This document shows positions 44,095 to 54,461 of a stretch of 64,000 nucleotides of DNA, piece after piece. Source of the stretch: Scilla litardierei (taxonomy: Eukaryota > Streptophyta > Magnoliopsida > Asparagales > Asparagaceae); NCBI GenBank assembly GCA_030789695.1, contig CM061132.1, positions 152,466,597 to 152,530,596 on the forward strand, read 5' to 3'. A model generated the notes under the pieces. The model had not been told where the DNA came from, made no database searches, and worked only from the letters and a program-made list of their open reading frames with translations. Every line of letters starts with the position of its first letter. The stretch's first letter is position 1. The translations under genes and the position numbers were made by a program.

Positions 44095-44557
44095 AGGGGC
44101 GAATTCGAAGCGCCTGACAAGAACGCGTGGCGAGGCTCGAAGAGTCGGCGGCGTTCCGAAATTGGCGCCAGTCGAAGTCCAATCGACCCACCTCATCATG
44201 ACCTACATTTATGGCCTCGCCTCGATTGAAGCGCCGCTCGGAATCCCAGGAGGCACAGCGGTTGATCTGAGCGAGCCGAGGCTGATCGACCCCACCAACG
44301 GCAGCTCACGAACCCTTCGGCTTCTCGAACTTAAGGCGACTCCGCGAGCGGCGGGGATAAGCTTGCCGCTACACGTGGCAGCATCTGAAGGCCGACGGCA
44401 CTTCGGGACCCGCGCCTTAAAAATATCGAACGGGCCAACTCATGATGACGACTAATAAATGGGTTGGCATCGACTGACGAGCTTGTCAAAATCGGCAGAA
44501 GTCACATCGGCCGAGCCGAACCGGCCGAGGCCGATCAACCCGACCGATGGGGGCAAT

Positions 44558-45522
44558 TGTTACGCCTATTTGACCGAGACCCATAAAGCACGAGCCCAGG
44601 AGCCCGACTACTGGTCAAGAGCCCATCTGCGTCCTCAAGGCCCATTCGACAAAGGCCCTACAAGGGACCTTCTCGAACGTCGATCCGACCCGGCCCCAAT
44701 AACCCGTTGGTCGCTCGCCCACTCCTGCGAAAACCACTCCCCCGGACGCGCGACCACTAAATAGCGATAATGGGGAGGTGCTGGCATGGCGGAGAGAGCG
44801 GCGGCGAGGGGGGACTGATGGGGCACGATCAAGGGCGGGCGTGGGACGTGGGCCAGAGGCAATCACGCGGGGAGCTCTACAAAAGGGCCAGGAAGACGAC
44901 GAAGAAAAGAGACCGCATCTCAGGTAACAAGACCTAAGGTACTCCATCAACGACCTCGTTCCCCCAATTCATCTCCTTCCTCCCCCGCTCGCGCCGAGAG
45001 ACGCCGTTACGATCTCCTCACGAGTCGAACCGTCTCCGCCGGGCCTCCTTTCTCAGATCTCTATCTGACTTAGGCATTAGAGGGGATTTGGCCGGAACCA
45101 AGGTCCGGCCCCCTGACGAGCGTTCTCGTCTACGCAGGTGGATAGCTGATCAACGGGCCGAGGCTACCCATCGCCCCTCTCCGACCACTCGATCAACTGG
45201 ACAGTGAGGCTTCCCCTCGCCGCCAGCCTGCCGAGGCCGAGCACGTCCTACCGAGGCCGAGCGTCTCAGTCGGGTCCGAGACTCTCCCTCGCCACCCATC
45301 GGTTGTACATCTGCCCGGGCGACTGAGGCTACCCCTCGCCCCCCTTCCAGCCGAGGCCGAGCACGTCTGTCCGAGGCCGAGCGTCTCAACCAGGGCCGAG
45401 GCTTCCCCTCGCCCCGTCTGCACCGATTCGAAGCACCCCGAGGGACCCAAAGCGGGCCCCTTAACCACGTTGACCGGGTTCTCCACGGTCAACGATTAGT
45501 AGTGAGAAAACACTCTGAAACA
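44558..45522 (+). repeat. Tat-like element 3' LTR
   Basis: 965 bp, about 98-99% like the 5' LTR by eye. Preceded by gatgggggcaat (PPT) and followed by ATTCC, the right target-site copy. Confidence 0.95.
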
Positions 45523-46061
45523 ATTCCTAAGGAAAAATCTCAGATTAAAGCTAACTACAACAGTGTGTATGTTGGGGGGTTTCAAGACCCTATGGAAAAA
45601 AAATCCGATTAAAGCTAATTCATACTCTTGTGTGTTCTTTTAACACAAATCTCAACAATGCATACATTTTTTCGAGAAAAAACAGTGCCGCATCAGAAGG
45701 ATATTGAGACTTTAAGATGTATTCCTCATTGTATCATATACATACGCAGAGAGAGGCATCGCTATCAGCTCATTTCTTCGACCCAAGTCGTCGCCGAGTC
45801 GTTCTGTTTTGGATTCACGCGAGACAGTCTCGTGGAGTCAGTAGGATGCAACTATCAATGGAAACATATGACCCAAGCGACCTGAGTCTTCGGCATTTAA
45901 AAAATCAGTCTTGAGCCCACAGTAGAAACCTGAAGGATGACAGTCCCCACAATAATCACCCAGCTTATTTAAAGCACCCTGTCTGTCCGGAGTTCAAGCA
46001 CACCCCCCATACCATCCTCTCTCTCTCTCTCTCTCTCTCTCTGCCTCCTTCTCCTTGAAGC
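45523..46061 (+). promoter_or_regulatory. Upstream region of the receptor kinase gene: TATA at 45966 and (CT)n leader
   Basis: TATTTAAA at 45966-45973 lies 96 bp before the ATG, followed by a CT microsatellite (about 46014-46042) in the probable leader, a common plant core-promoter arrangement. The Tat-like element ends only about 440 bp upstream of the TATA, so upstream control sequence is short or was displaced by that insertion. Confidence 0.6.
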
Positions 46062-49000
46062 ATGTCTCCATTTCTCTTCCTTCTTGTCCTGTCAAGCTCT
46101 GTATGTCTGTATCCCCAGCTAGCAAACTCAGAGGCGCCCCACAATAATCTCACCGACATCGCGTCGCTGCTTGCATTCAGATCCCAACTCGCAGATCCAC
46201 TCGGCGTCCTGTCCTCCAACTGGACCACCAACACCTCTTTCTGCAACTGGTTCGGCGTCACCTGCAGCAAGCGGCACCACCGCGTTGCATCCCTTGTGAT
46301 CAAGAATATACCCCTGCAAGGTACGATCTCCCCTCACCTCGCAAACCTCTCCTTCATTTCTGTCCTCTTCCTTGACAATACCACCCTCGTCGGCCCCATC
46401 CCCCACGCCCTCACCCATCTTCCCCGTCTCCGAAAGCTAGTTCTTCAAAGAAACTACATCTCGGGGCATCTCCCTCCCAGCTTGTTCAACATGTCTTCAC
46501 TGGTCATACTCGGCTTGTCAATAAACAATCTCTCGGGTTCCCTTCCTTCGAATCATAGCGACATTATGTGTCCTCGCCTCCGAATTGCTGTCATGGGCAA
46601 AAATCAGTTGGCCGGCCGAATACCGACCACCTTTGCCCAATGCTCAGATCTCCATCAACTTCTTTTGTCCGAGAATGACCTCACTGGACCTGTGCCCGCT
46701 GACCTCGGCTACTTGGTAAAGCTCGAGCTGTTGTTTCTTTCTATTAACCAACTAAGTGGAGAGATCCCACCTTCTCTTGGAAATCTCACAAATTTGCAAT
46801 CACTTGATCTTGTCGACAACAATTTGGCAGGGGGAATACCCAAGGAGCTGGGGAATCTATCGAATCTACAAGAATTGTATCTAGGGAAGAATGGCCTGAC
46901 CGGTTCCATACCGGAATCACTCTTGAACGCTTCCATGCTTAGAACCATTGAACTATCAGAAAACAATCTCATCGGACATGTCCCCCCAACACTAGGAGAA
47001 TTCATGCCATTGCTTGAAAATTTAGGTCTTGAGGCTAACACACTAACCGGCAGCTTAAACTTCATCACATCTCTTCATCACTGCCAGAGCTTACGGCGTC
47101 TAGGACTTATTTATAATGAATTTGATGGAATTCTACCTATTTCGGTTGGGAATCTTTCAAGAAACCTTTTATACCTTGACATGGCGGCAAACCAGATCAA
47201 AGGAAACATTCCCACAGAGTTGGGTAATTTGAGCAGTGTTCTGCGTCTCCAGCTGGGTGGTAATGAGCTAACGGGAGCAATACCACCAACAATTTCTAGG
47301 CTTCACAATCTTCAGGTGTTAGACATGTTGAGTAACAAAATTGGTGGATCCATTCCATCGGAACTTGGCCTAATGACAAACTTGATTTTTCTAAGTATTG
47401 AATCAAACCAACTATCGGGTGCAATGCCAGACTCCATAGGCAACTTAACCGGGCTGCAAACCTTCTCGCTAGCTGCCAACAAAATATCATCAAAGATACC
47501 ACAGAGCATGTGGAAATTAAGTGGTCTCATCACATTAAACCTGTCACGAAATGCTCTATTTGGCCCAATTCCCCAAGCAATGAGCAATTTAAATGTCTTA
47601 GACAAGTTGGATTTATCAGGGAACCAATTGTCAGGCAACATTACTGCTGTTCTAGGGGAGCTCAAGATGCTCACATATCTTGGTCTTTCTAACAACTCTT
47701 TTCATGGTCAAATTCCCGAATCATTTGGTGGACTGATCAATATGCAGCATTTGGACTTGTCCAAAAATTTTCTGTCTGGTTCCATACCAAAATCATTAGC
47801 AAATCTGCGTTACCTTGATAGTCTAAATCTCTCGTTCAACATGTTGGAAGGGCAAGTTCCTGAAGGCAAAGTGTTCTCAAATCTAAGCATCGCTTCTCTG
47901 GAGGGGAACAAAGCACTATGTGGTGCATCTCTGCTTGGCTTTCCACCATGCCCTGCAAGTATTTCTAACTCCCTTTCGAGAAGGAAATCACATTTGCTAA
48001 ATTATATTCTTCCCGCTATTGCTTCCATAATGGCTTTAAGTTGCCTTATTTTTCTTTATACAATCCATGGAAGGAGAAAGTCCAAGGCTTTGGACCATAT
48101 GGAATCCCAAAATTTAGGCAACCATAGAGTGGTTTCATACCACGATCTACGTCGTTCCACAAACAACTTTAGCCAAGAAAACTTACTGGGGAAGGGAAAC
48201 TTCAGTTCAGTTTTCAAAGGATGTCTTGATGAAGGTTTGATTGTCGCAGTAAAAGTCCTGAGTATTGAAGTTGAAGGGGCCTCGAAGAGTTTTGATGCAG
48301 AATGTCGAGCTTTGTGCAGTGTTCGACATAGAAATTTGGTTAAAATCATCAGTGTATGTTTTAACTTGGACTTCAAGGCTATAATACTAGAGTACATGCC
48401 AAATGGAAGCCTTGAGCAATGGTTGCACCTTGAGAACTACAACTTGAATCTGTTGCAAAGATTGAATATAATGGTGGATGTGTCTTCAGCACTTGAGTAC
48501 CTCCATCACCACCATCCTCAAGTGATACTACATTGTGATTTGAAGCCTAGCAATGTTTTGTTGGATGAAGATATGGTAGCACATGTCAGTGACTTTGGCA
48601 TTGCCAAACTACTCCATGGTAATATATCTGCAGCATCAGCAAGCACACCGGGGACCATTGGTTATATTGCTCCAGGTAAAAAATCTATTTAATGTAAGTT
48701 TAATTTGAAAGTTTATTTGTTATTTTCTACAATATTTTGGCATTGAACATCGCATGATATAGCCCTCCTCTAGTTCTTTTTTATGTTGGGATACTTTTAA
48801 TCTGTGTTTCTTTATTGGAGGAACCAATAGTTGGATGACTATTCTTATTGGACCAGGGGCATTATAACTACCTTAGCCTAATTAACTTCCTTTCATAGAT
48901 AACTACCTTCAGCTTTGTACATAGAGTAATTTTTGATGATATCTTGTCTACACCATTGCGAATTATGTTGCTAATTATTAATTTAGATGTAATATATAAT

Positions 49001-49420
49001 ACTATTTCATTTTCACTAATCAATGACCAAAAATTTTAATTGAATATAACATTTGTAACAGAGTATGGGTCTACTGGAGAAGTCTCGAAAATGAGTGATA
49101 TTTACAGCTTTGGAATTCTATTGTTGGAAACATTCACCAGAAAAAGGCCGACTGATATCATGTTTGACGGAGAATCAACTTTAAGGGAAATTGTTTGCAA
49201 GGCTTATCCTGCAGGATTGTTGAATATTGTAGATGGCAATATCTTGAAAGATGATATCCTCGTTGAACCACAATATGAAGATCAAACCGTCATAGTTCAG
49301 TGTTTGTCATCTATTATTGAGTTGGGCTTGCTATGCTCGAGCTACTCACCAAAAGAAAGAATTCCGATGGTTGATGTCGTCCCCAGGCTCAAGAAGATAA
49401 AAGCCAAGTATTTATCATAG
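46062..49420 (+). CDS. LRR receptor-like kinase, subfamily XII (FLS2/EFR/XA21-like), non-RD
   Basis: Exon 1 46062-48675, intron 48676-49061 (CCAG/GTAAAA...TAACAG), exon 2 49062-49420; 990 residues, no stop. Signal peptide (about 1-23, MSPFLFLLVLSSSVCLYPQL), LRR N-cap (SLLAFRSQLADPLGVL, with paired Cys in FCNWFGVTC), about 20 plant-type LRRs (LxxNxLxGxIPxxLGNLxxL) to about residue 600, a second Cys pair (LCGASLLGFPPC), one membrane span at about 645-668, kinase from about 700. Kinase: glycine loop GKGNFSSVFKG, K731 in VAVKV, catalytic HCDLKPSN (D826), DFG at 844, APE across the intron. The Cys before D826 makes it non-RD, usual for pattern-recognition receptors. The intron position, inside the APE motif, is the usual one for this group. 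It probably senses a microbial or peptide ligand at the plasma membrane; the ligand cannot be inferred. Confidence 0.92.
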
Positions 49421-50386
49421 TTATTTAGTCTTGACTTCTCTTCTTTGGAAAAGTAATATTATGTTCCAAGTAATATTATGTTCCTTTCGTGTTGTTCAGA
49501 TTTAGTTAATAACAATCTCCACAATCTCTGTAAGAAAGTTATATTTTGATATCTCGGTAGCCTTCTCGGCAACTTATGTACTTCGCAATGTAGCTAAGCA
49601 TGAAAATTTATGATATTCATGAGAAGTATCAATCTTATTGCACTTACAAACCATCAACTATATGTGAAAATTATAATATGTGCTCCAGTAAGAGGCTTGT
49701 GGGGGGAGATTGTTATCCATATCATTCTACACGTGTCTTTTGGTAGACTTTAGGAAAATCTTTTGTACTACAACTTTTTCCCAGCTCTTCGCCCACTCCA
49801 TGCCTGACTTCTTGGGATCATGGAAACTATCTATTTTGTAGGCATTTATCTCCACAACATTTGAAATTGCTCAATTATTGGATGCTTCTATTATTTAGAT
49901 TGACAAACAAAAGAGTCTTCCGTGCAGAGAACCAAATAGTCTAAGATGTCTCAACTTCTTCCGAGAATTCTCCAACATATTGTCCTACCTAAAGTTTTGC
50001 AAGCTTTCAACTGGTCTTCTGTAGCGTAATTCTCTTTATAAATCTTTCCCTATTACTTTTCTTCTAAATTCTTTCTCAATTTCTTTTTGTAGCATGCTTC
50101 CCCTCTTAATAAATAGATTGGCTATGAGTATGATACCATGCACTTCCTTATAAAACAAACTTGAAGAGGCATTTATCTTGTTGATTGGCACGACTGCTTA
50201 AACTTCTATGGCTAATGATTTATATTTTAAATAACATTTGTACACATTTTAAAATTAAATTACCATACTTACAAATATTATTTTCTTGGGATTCTCAATT
50301 GTTCATCAACCAAACGTTTTGCTCTACAGGATGTACATCATCAGGTGCTAGGTAATGAGTAGTAAGACACTATTGCTTTCTCATAC
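49421..50386. other. Downstream region of the receptor kinase, no gene seen
   Basis: AT-rich DNA with a short direct repeat (aagtaatattatgttcc, twice at about 49453-49486). It probably contains the kinase 3' UTR. No coding or element structure recognised. Confidence 0.5.
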
Positions 50387-51460
50387 CACTACTAGAAAAA
50401 CGATTGTTCCCCATAAGAGTATACACACACAAGAAAATTCGGTACATGTGTATGCTCTGAATCAACCTATGGGAAATAAGGTATATTCTGGATAGAGATC
50501 CGGGACTAAGATCCTTCTTCGGTAATTGTGCTTTCATTCCACCTTTGCTCAGGAATTTGCCGTTTGAGCAATCACGATGACTTGTTGAGACTTCGCTGAG
50601 AAACGATAGAATGCAACTATCAAACATATCATGCCATTGTGCAAAAAGACTTGCTAGCTGTATAAAAAGTTGGACCCAGTCTTTAATTTCTAACCATGCT
50701 TTAGTCAAATTTACAGGTCAAGTTCACTGGAGACTTTCCTTGGATTATTATTATTATTATTATTATTATTATTTTGTTCCATCGGAAAGCATAAAACATG
50801 GGTCGTGGAACACGGGTACATCCGCTCTGATCGCTTAATCCCGAACACAGAGAAGGCATGTATTCATCGGAGCCCAAAAAGCTGGAAAATAAAGAAAATT
50901 AAAAGGGGATAGTTGGTAGTGAGATTCAAATCCGGACCTCCACCGAGACATCCGATTGATTCAACCACTAGGATGAGCATCGAAACTCTTTCCTTAGATT
51001 ATCATAAAAACGTTTAAAAGAATATACATAAAGTAATAATAAAAAATTGCTGGTAACTTGACCAGAGTATGCTGTTAACTTGTAGTTTCTCTTTTGAAGT
51101 GATCTTGAAGTGAGTTCCCCACTTTCAAAAGCCAAAAAAAAGTCACATGAATCTCTCTTACAAACTGAACACTTCGAGGATTGTTCGCAAAAAATTTGAC
51201 TTCGGAATTTTCCTTTTGCAGCATGTTATAAAACCATTTCGGTCATTTATTGGACCCTTCTCTTGGATTTATGGACCAGACTGGCTTGTCTCATGAAATA
51301 GGAATGATGGATGTCATAATCTTATAGACTACTAAACTGATGTAAAGCACTCCAATTTTGCATCGCTTTTTGAAAACCAGACATGGAAATAAACATTTAA
51401 CGTCAATTTTTAGAAACCGATGTAAAACAACCAACACAAAATAACAGTTTTCTTGTAGTG
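50387..51460. mobile_element. CACTA-2: probable small non-autonomous CACTA element
   Basis: Begins CACTACTAGAAAAACGATTG and ends, on the other strand, CACTACAAGAAAACTGTTAT. The shared CACTAC-n-AGAAAA ends about 1.07 kb apart fit a deletion derivative. Flanking trinucleotides are TAC and TTC, so the 3-bp duplication is imperfect, which lowers confidence. No ORF is supported. A SINE lies within it. The remaining 51461-51567 is plain spacer. Confidence 0.45.
50749..50987 (-). mobile_element. tRNA-derived SINE with an (AAT)n tail
   Basis: On the minus strand the 239-bp unit starts near GCTCATCCTAGTGGTTGAA (box A-like), has GGTCCGGATTTGAATCTC (box B-like, compare GGTTCGAATCC) about 35 bp on, and ends with a run of AAT units (plus-strand ttatta...). 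It is flanked by ctttccttggattat (50734-50748) and ctttccttagattat (50988-51002), a 15-bp target-site duplication with one mismatch. These are the hallmarks of a SINE copied by LINE machinery. Confidence 0.75.
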
Positions 51461-51567
51461 TTCGTCTCCTTCTATATGGGAGGTTACTGTCACAGGGAGT
51501 CAATGGATCCATAGTAAATTCATGGCCAATGTAAGAGATGAACTTGTAAAGAGTTGACAAGTGTCAT

Positions 51568-54285
51568 TGTAACGACCCGCTCTCGGAGGCCCGTTACTTA
51601 TTTGATTTACTTGCAGGTTCCGCAGTTCACCAGTGAAATCAGCATAGCTACAACGCAGAGATGTACCAACAACACTCAAACCAGCGTTCAGACATTATTA
51701 CAGTCAATATTAAGATGCAACAACAACCAGCACTCTCACACACAGATACATGAAAGGAAATACGGAATGAAAATGCGGAAAGGGAAATACGTCTCACAAC
51801 ACACACTCAAGCAAAAAAACAGCTAAAACTCCGTAGCTTCTGGGTCGTACGCAGGCTCCTCGTACTCTGGGGTAACCTCCTCGATCAAGTCGTCGTCTGT
51901 CGGTGCCACAAGTGGAACCGAATGTAAGTCACAAAGATTCTAAACAAAGAAAAGAAGTACTGTACAAGTATGACAAGCAGAAGTAAAGTAAAGTACGGTG
52001 TAGTGTCTGTACAAGTGCAAAAAGTAAAGTGCATGACTGTAAAGAAGTAACTGTGCAGGCTCTGTTAAAATTACGTGACTCAAGTCGGAGAGTACAATAT
52101 GTGACCGTTCAGTTTGTCTCTTGCCTGGGTGCTACCCAGACGAATGCCGGTACCCAGGCAGCAGTATGGTTTGCCGAAACGCAGGCAGCAGGACAGGGCG
52201 CCGAAACACAGGCGACAGGACAGGTAGATCAAACTCTAGTCACTCCCGTACTCTCGCAAACTATGAGTTACCCCAAAACCCGGTGATGTGTCATGTACAA
52301 ATTCTTTACATGATCGTTCCACGAAATGTTCCAAGTCAAGTCCAACACAAGAAAGTGGCGTATGTTTCCGTGCTTCGAGCACGTAGTAGTGCGGTGCTAC
52401 AAGTTCGTACAAGCACAGTGGCTAGATTTCTAAGGTTAGAACCTATCGTGACTTACCAAAATTAATACCGTTGTAGTAAGCCGGAAGCGGATCTAGGGCT
52501 TCCTCAGAAGTTGGTACACCAGAGTCTGTACCTGCAACACAAAATACTTATTTTAGAAAAACACGACTTTTTCCTATTTAATAATTAGGTTAGTTTGATT
52601 TTTAAACTCATTAAAACGGTGTCGGAAAATATTTAAAATTTTTATATAAACCTAAAATAATTATTTAGATTTTACTGCAAGAGGGGAGAATTTTCAGAAG
52701 CTTCTGTAATTTCTTATAATTTTTAGAAACTTAGAAATAGCTTAAAAATCCTAAAAACTTAAGGAACGTGTATCTTCCGTAATTTCTTACGGGAGCAATA
52801 CAAATCGGAATTACATGAATAAGAAGTCAAAATGATCGTCTCGAAGTCTATTGTCACATATAATTTTATCACATATTTTTGTGTGTGAAAACAGCGAGTT
52901 ACGATTTTTAGAATGATTTAAACGTATTTATTTTTAAGGTTCAAAAATCGATTCTGGGAAAAGTAGGCATCTGCTCGCAGTGAGACTAGCACCATTGGGT
53001 CCGGAATATCGTTTCTGATTTTCTGGTACTATCCACTCATTTTTCTGGGCCCTGTATAATTAGTTATGGATTTATAACTATTAAACCCTATTATAAATCA
53101 TTTAAAAGTACGAAAATTCGAGAGTTCTTCGTATTTACGACTTTGCCATCGAGGCAACTTACGCACCACGCCGGCGGGGGGCTGACGGCGACGGCGGCGG
53201 GGCTTGTGCGGCGGCGGCGTGGGCTGGAGACGAAGGCGAAGGCGGGGCGACGGCGAACAGGCGTCGACGGCGGCCTTCGCGGCGGAGCGGGGCGGCAACG
53301 GCACGTGGGCGAGCTCCGGCGCTGTGGGGTGTTTCCTGCGGCGGCGGCGGCCTCTGGGGACGACAGCGACGGCGGCGGAGGGCTCTGGCGACGGCGACGG
53401 CGGCGGTCGGAGCAGCCGGAGGGCGGGGGTGCTGGCGAGAGAGATGAGCGGGAGAGAGAGAACGCGAGGGAGAGAGGGCAGCGGCCTGGGGGTTTTTAAA
53501 ATTTAACTTAGGTTTTTTTAATTAACTGGGTATATAGGATTAGAGGGTATTTATAGGCTTAATATCCACTATTAGTATTTAATGGGGGGGGGTTAGTAGT
53601 TGTTGACTAACCCCAACACTTTTAATACGGTAGGTTAGCTTTTTGACTAACTTTGGAAAAATTGTAAAGTGTTTAAACGTGTTAAGCATGGGGGGTTAAA
53701 GTAAATGGTAATTAGGTTATAGTAATTAACTAGGGTAATTGGTGACGGTAAAATTGTAACGAAATTACAATTTTGCCCCTACTAGTAAACGTGTCCGAAA
53801 AATTACGAAAACATACCCACAGGATCGTATCGTCGCGAGGATGGCGAATACGAAGTCCGTTTCAGGGTTTGGGCTATGGAGATACTAGTTTTAGGCTAAA
53901 ACGTTTAGGAAGCGGGTCTGTGGGTTCTCTACTGATATGATATCGGAAAATTACGAGATTAATGTGGGGAGCCCTAAATGATCATAGGATGCTACTGCAG
54001 AAGTTTGAAAACGTTTTGAAGACGTTTGTATAGAAAATAAATTCGTCGAATCAAAACGGTAATTTTGGGAGATGAATTTTAACAGAAATGTTTTGGCCAT
54101 TTGAGGAAATCTGAAATTGCTGAAATACAATATGATAAGTCTAGTGCTCTAAAATATTTTTATAAGAATTTTTTTGAAATCAGTTTTGTTAGAAAATTCT
54201 TGACTAACATTTATAATGTAAAATTTATTCTTAAAAATACGTAGAAATACGTAAATTGAACTGTTGGAAATTACTGGTCGTTACA
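51568..54285 (-). repeat. Gypsy-2 3' LTR
   Basis: 2718 bp. On the minus strand it contains, in order, AT-rich U3, a TATA box (CCTATAAATACCC, plus 53545-53557), a GC-rich leader of GCCGCC-type sequence (53500-53170) ending in a donor-like GTGC/GTAAGTTGCC, an exon-like segment (52531-52457) and an acidic frame (51896-51823). Open frames over the GC-rich leader on either strand are composition artefacts. Confidence 0.93.
51823..52531 (-). other. Spliced acidic ORF candidate in the Gypsy-2 LTR (two exon-like segments)
   Basis: Segment 1, 52531-52457 (75 bp), lies between GTGTTGCAG and TTTTG/GTAAGTCACG and reads TDSGVPTSEEALDPLPAYYN. Segment 2, 51896-51823 (74 bp), follows CACCGACAG and reads DDLIEEVTPEYEEPAYDPEA-TEF-stop. 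The donor leaves one base and the acceptor supplies two, so the frame is kept. Gypsy-3 shows the same pair with the same phase at 63200-63262 and 63941. The product is strongly acidic. The 5' start exon is not identified; it would have to come from the GC-rich leader. No known family recognised. Confidence 0.4.
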
Positions 54286-54461
54286 TTCTACCCTCCTTAA
54301 AATAATTCCGTCCTCGGAATTTCTCGAACTTTCTAAAACGAATAACTTTTGTTATGAAGAAGCTCAAGCAAATAAATGATAATAGTGATCTAATAAATCA
54401 GGTTGTAAATAACATGAAATATAATGTAATATCATAGCATCAAGAAAACAAGAGATGATGT

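Larger units (their letters stand above)
37889..45522 (+). mobile_element. Tat-like non-autonomous LTR element: gag, tandem array and antisense gene, no pol
   Basis: Two 965-bp LTRs (37889-38853 and 44558-45522) with about a dozen differences by eye, flanked by ATTCC (37884-37888 and 45523-45527). The PBS TGGCGCC... follows the 5' LTR and a G-rich PPT precedes the 3' LTR. Internally there is a gag with a Tat/Retand-type zinc motif, seven 90-bp tandem repeats, and a three-exon gene on the opposite strand. No protease, RT, RNase H or integrase is present anywhere in the 5.7-kb interior, so mobility would need proteins from a related element. Antisense ORFs next to the 3' LTR are known in Tat/Grande-group elements. 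Confidence 0.92.

Noticed and set aside
50831..50990. Possible tRNA gene
   Set aside because: Box A and B-like motifs exist, but cloverleaf, acceptor stem and termination are missing, and a tail with target-site duplication shows it is a SINE.
53143..53506. GC-rich ORFs in the Gypsy-2 LTR
   Set aside because: They lie antisense to, or within, the untranslated leader after the LTR TATA box; low complexity and no codon bias.
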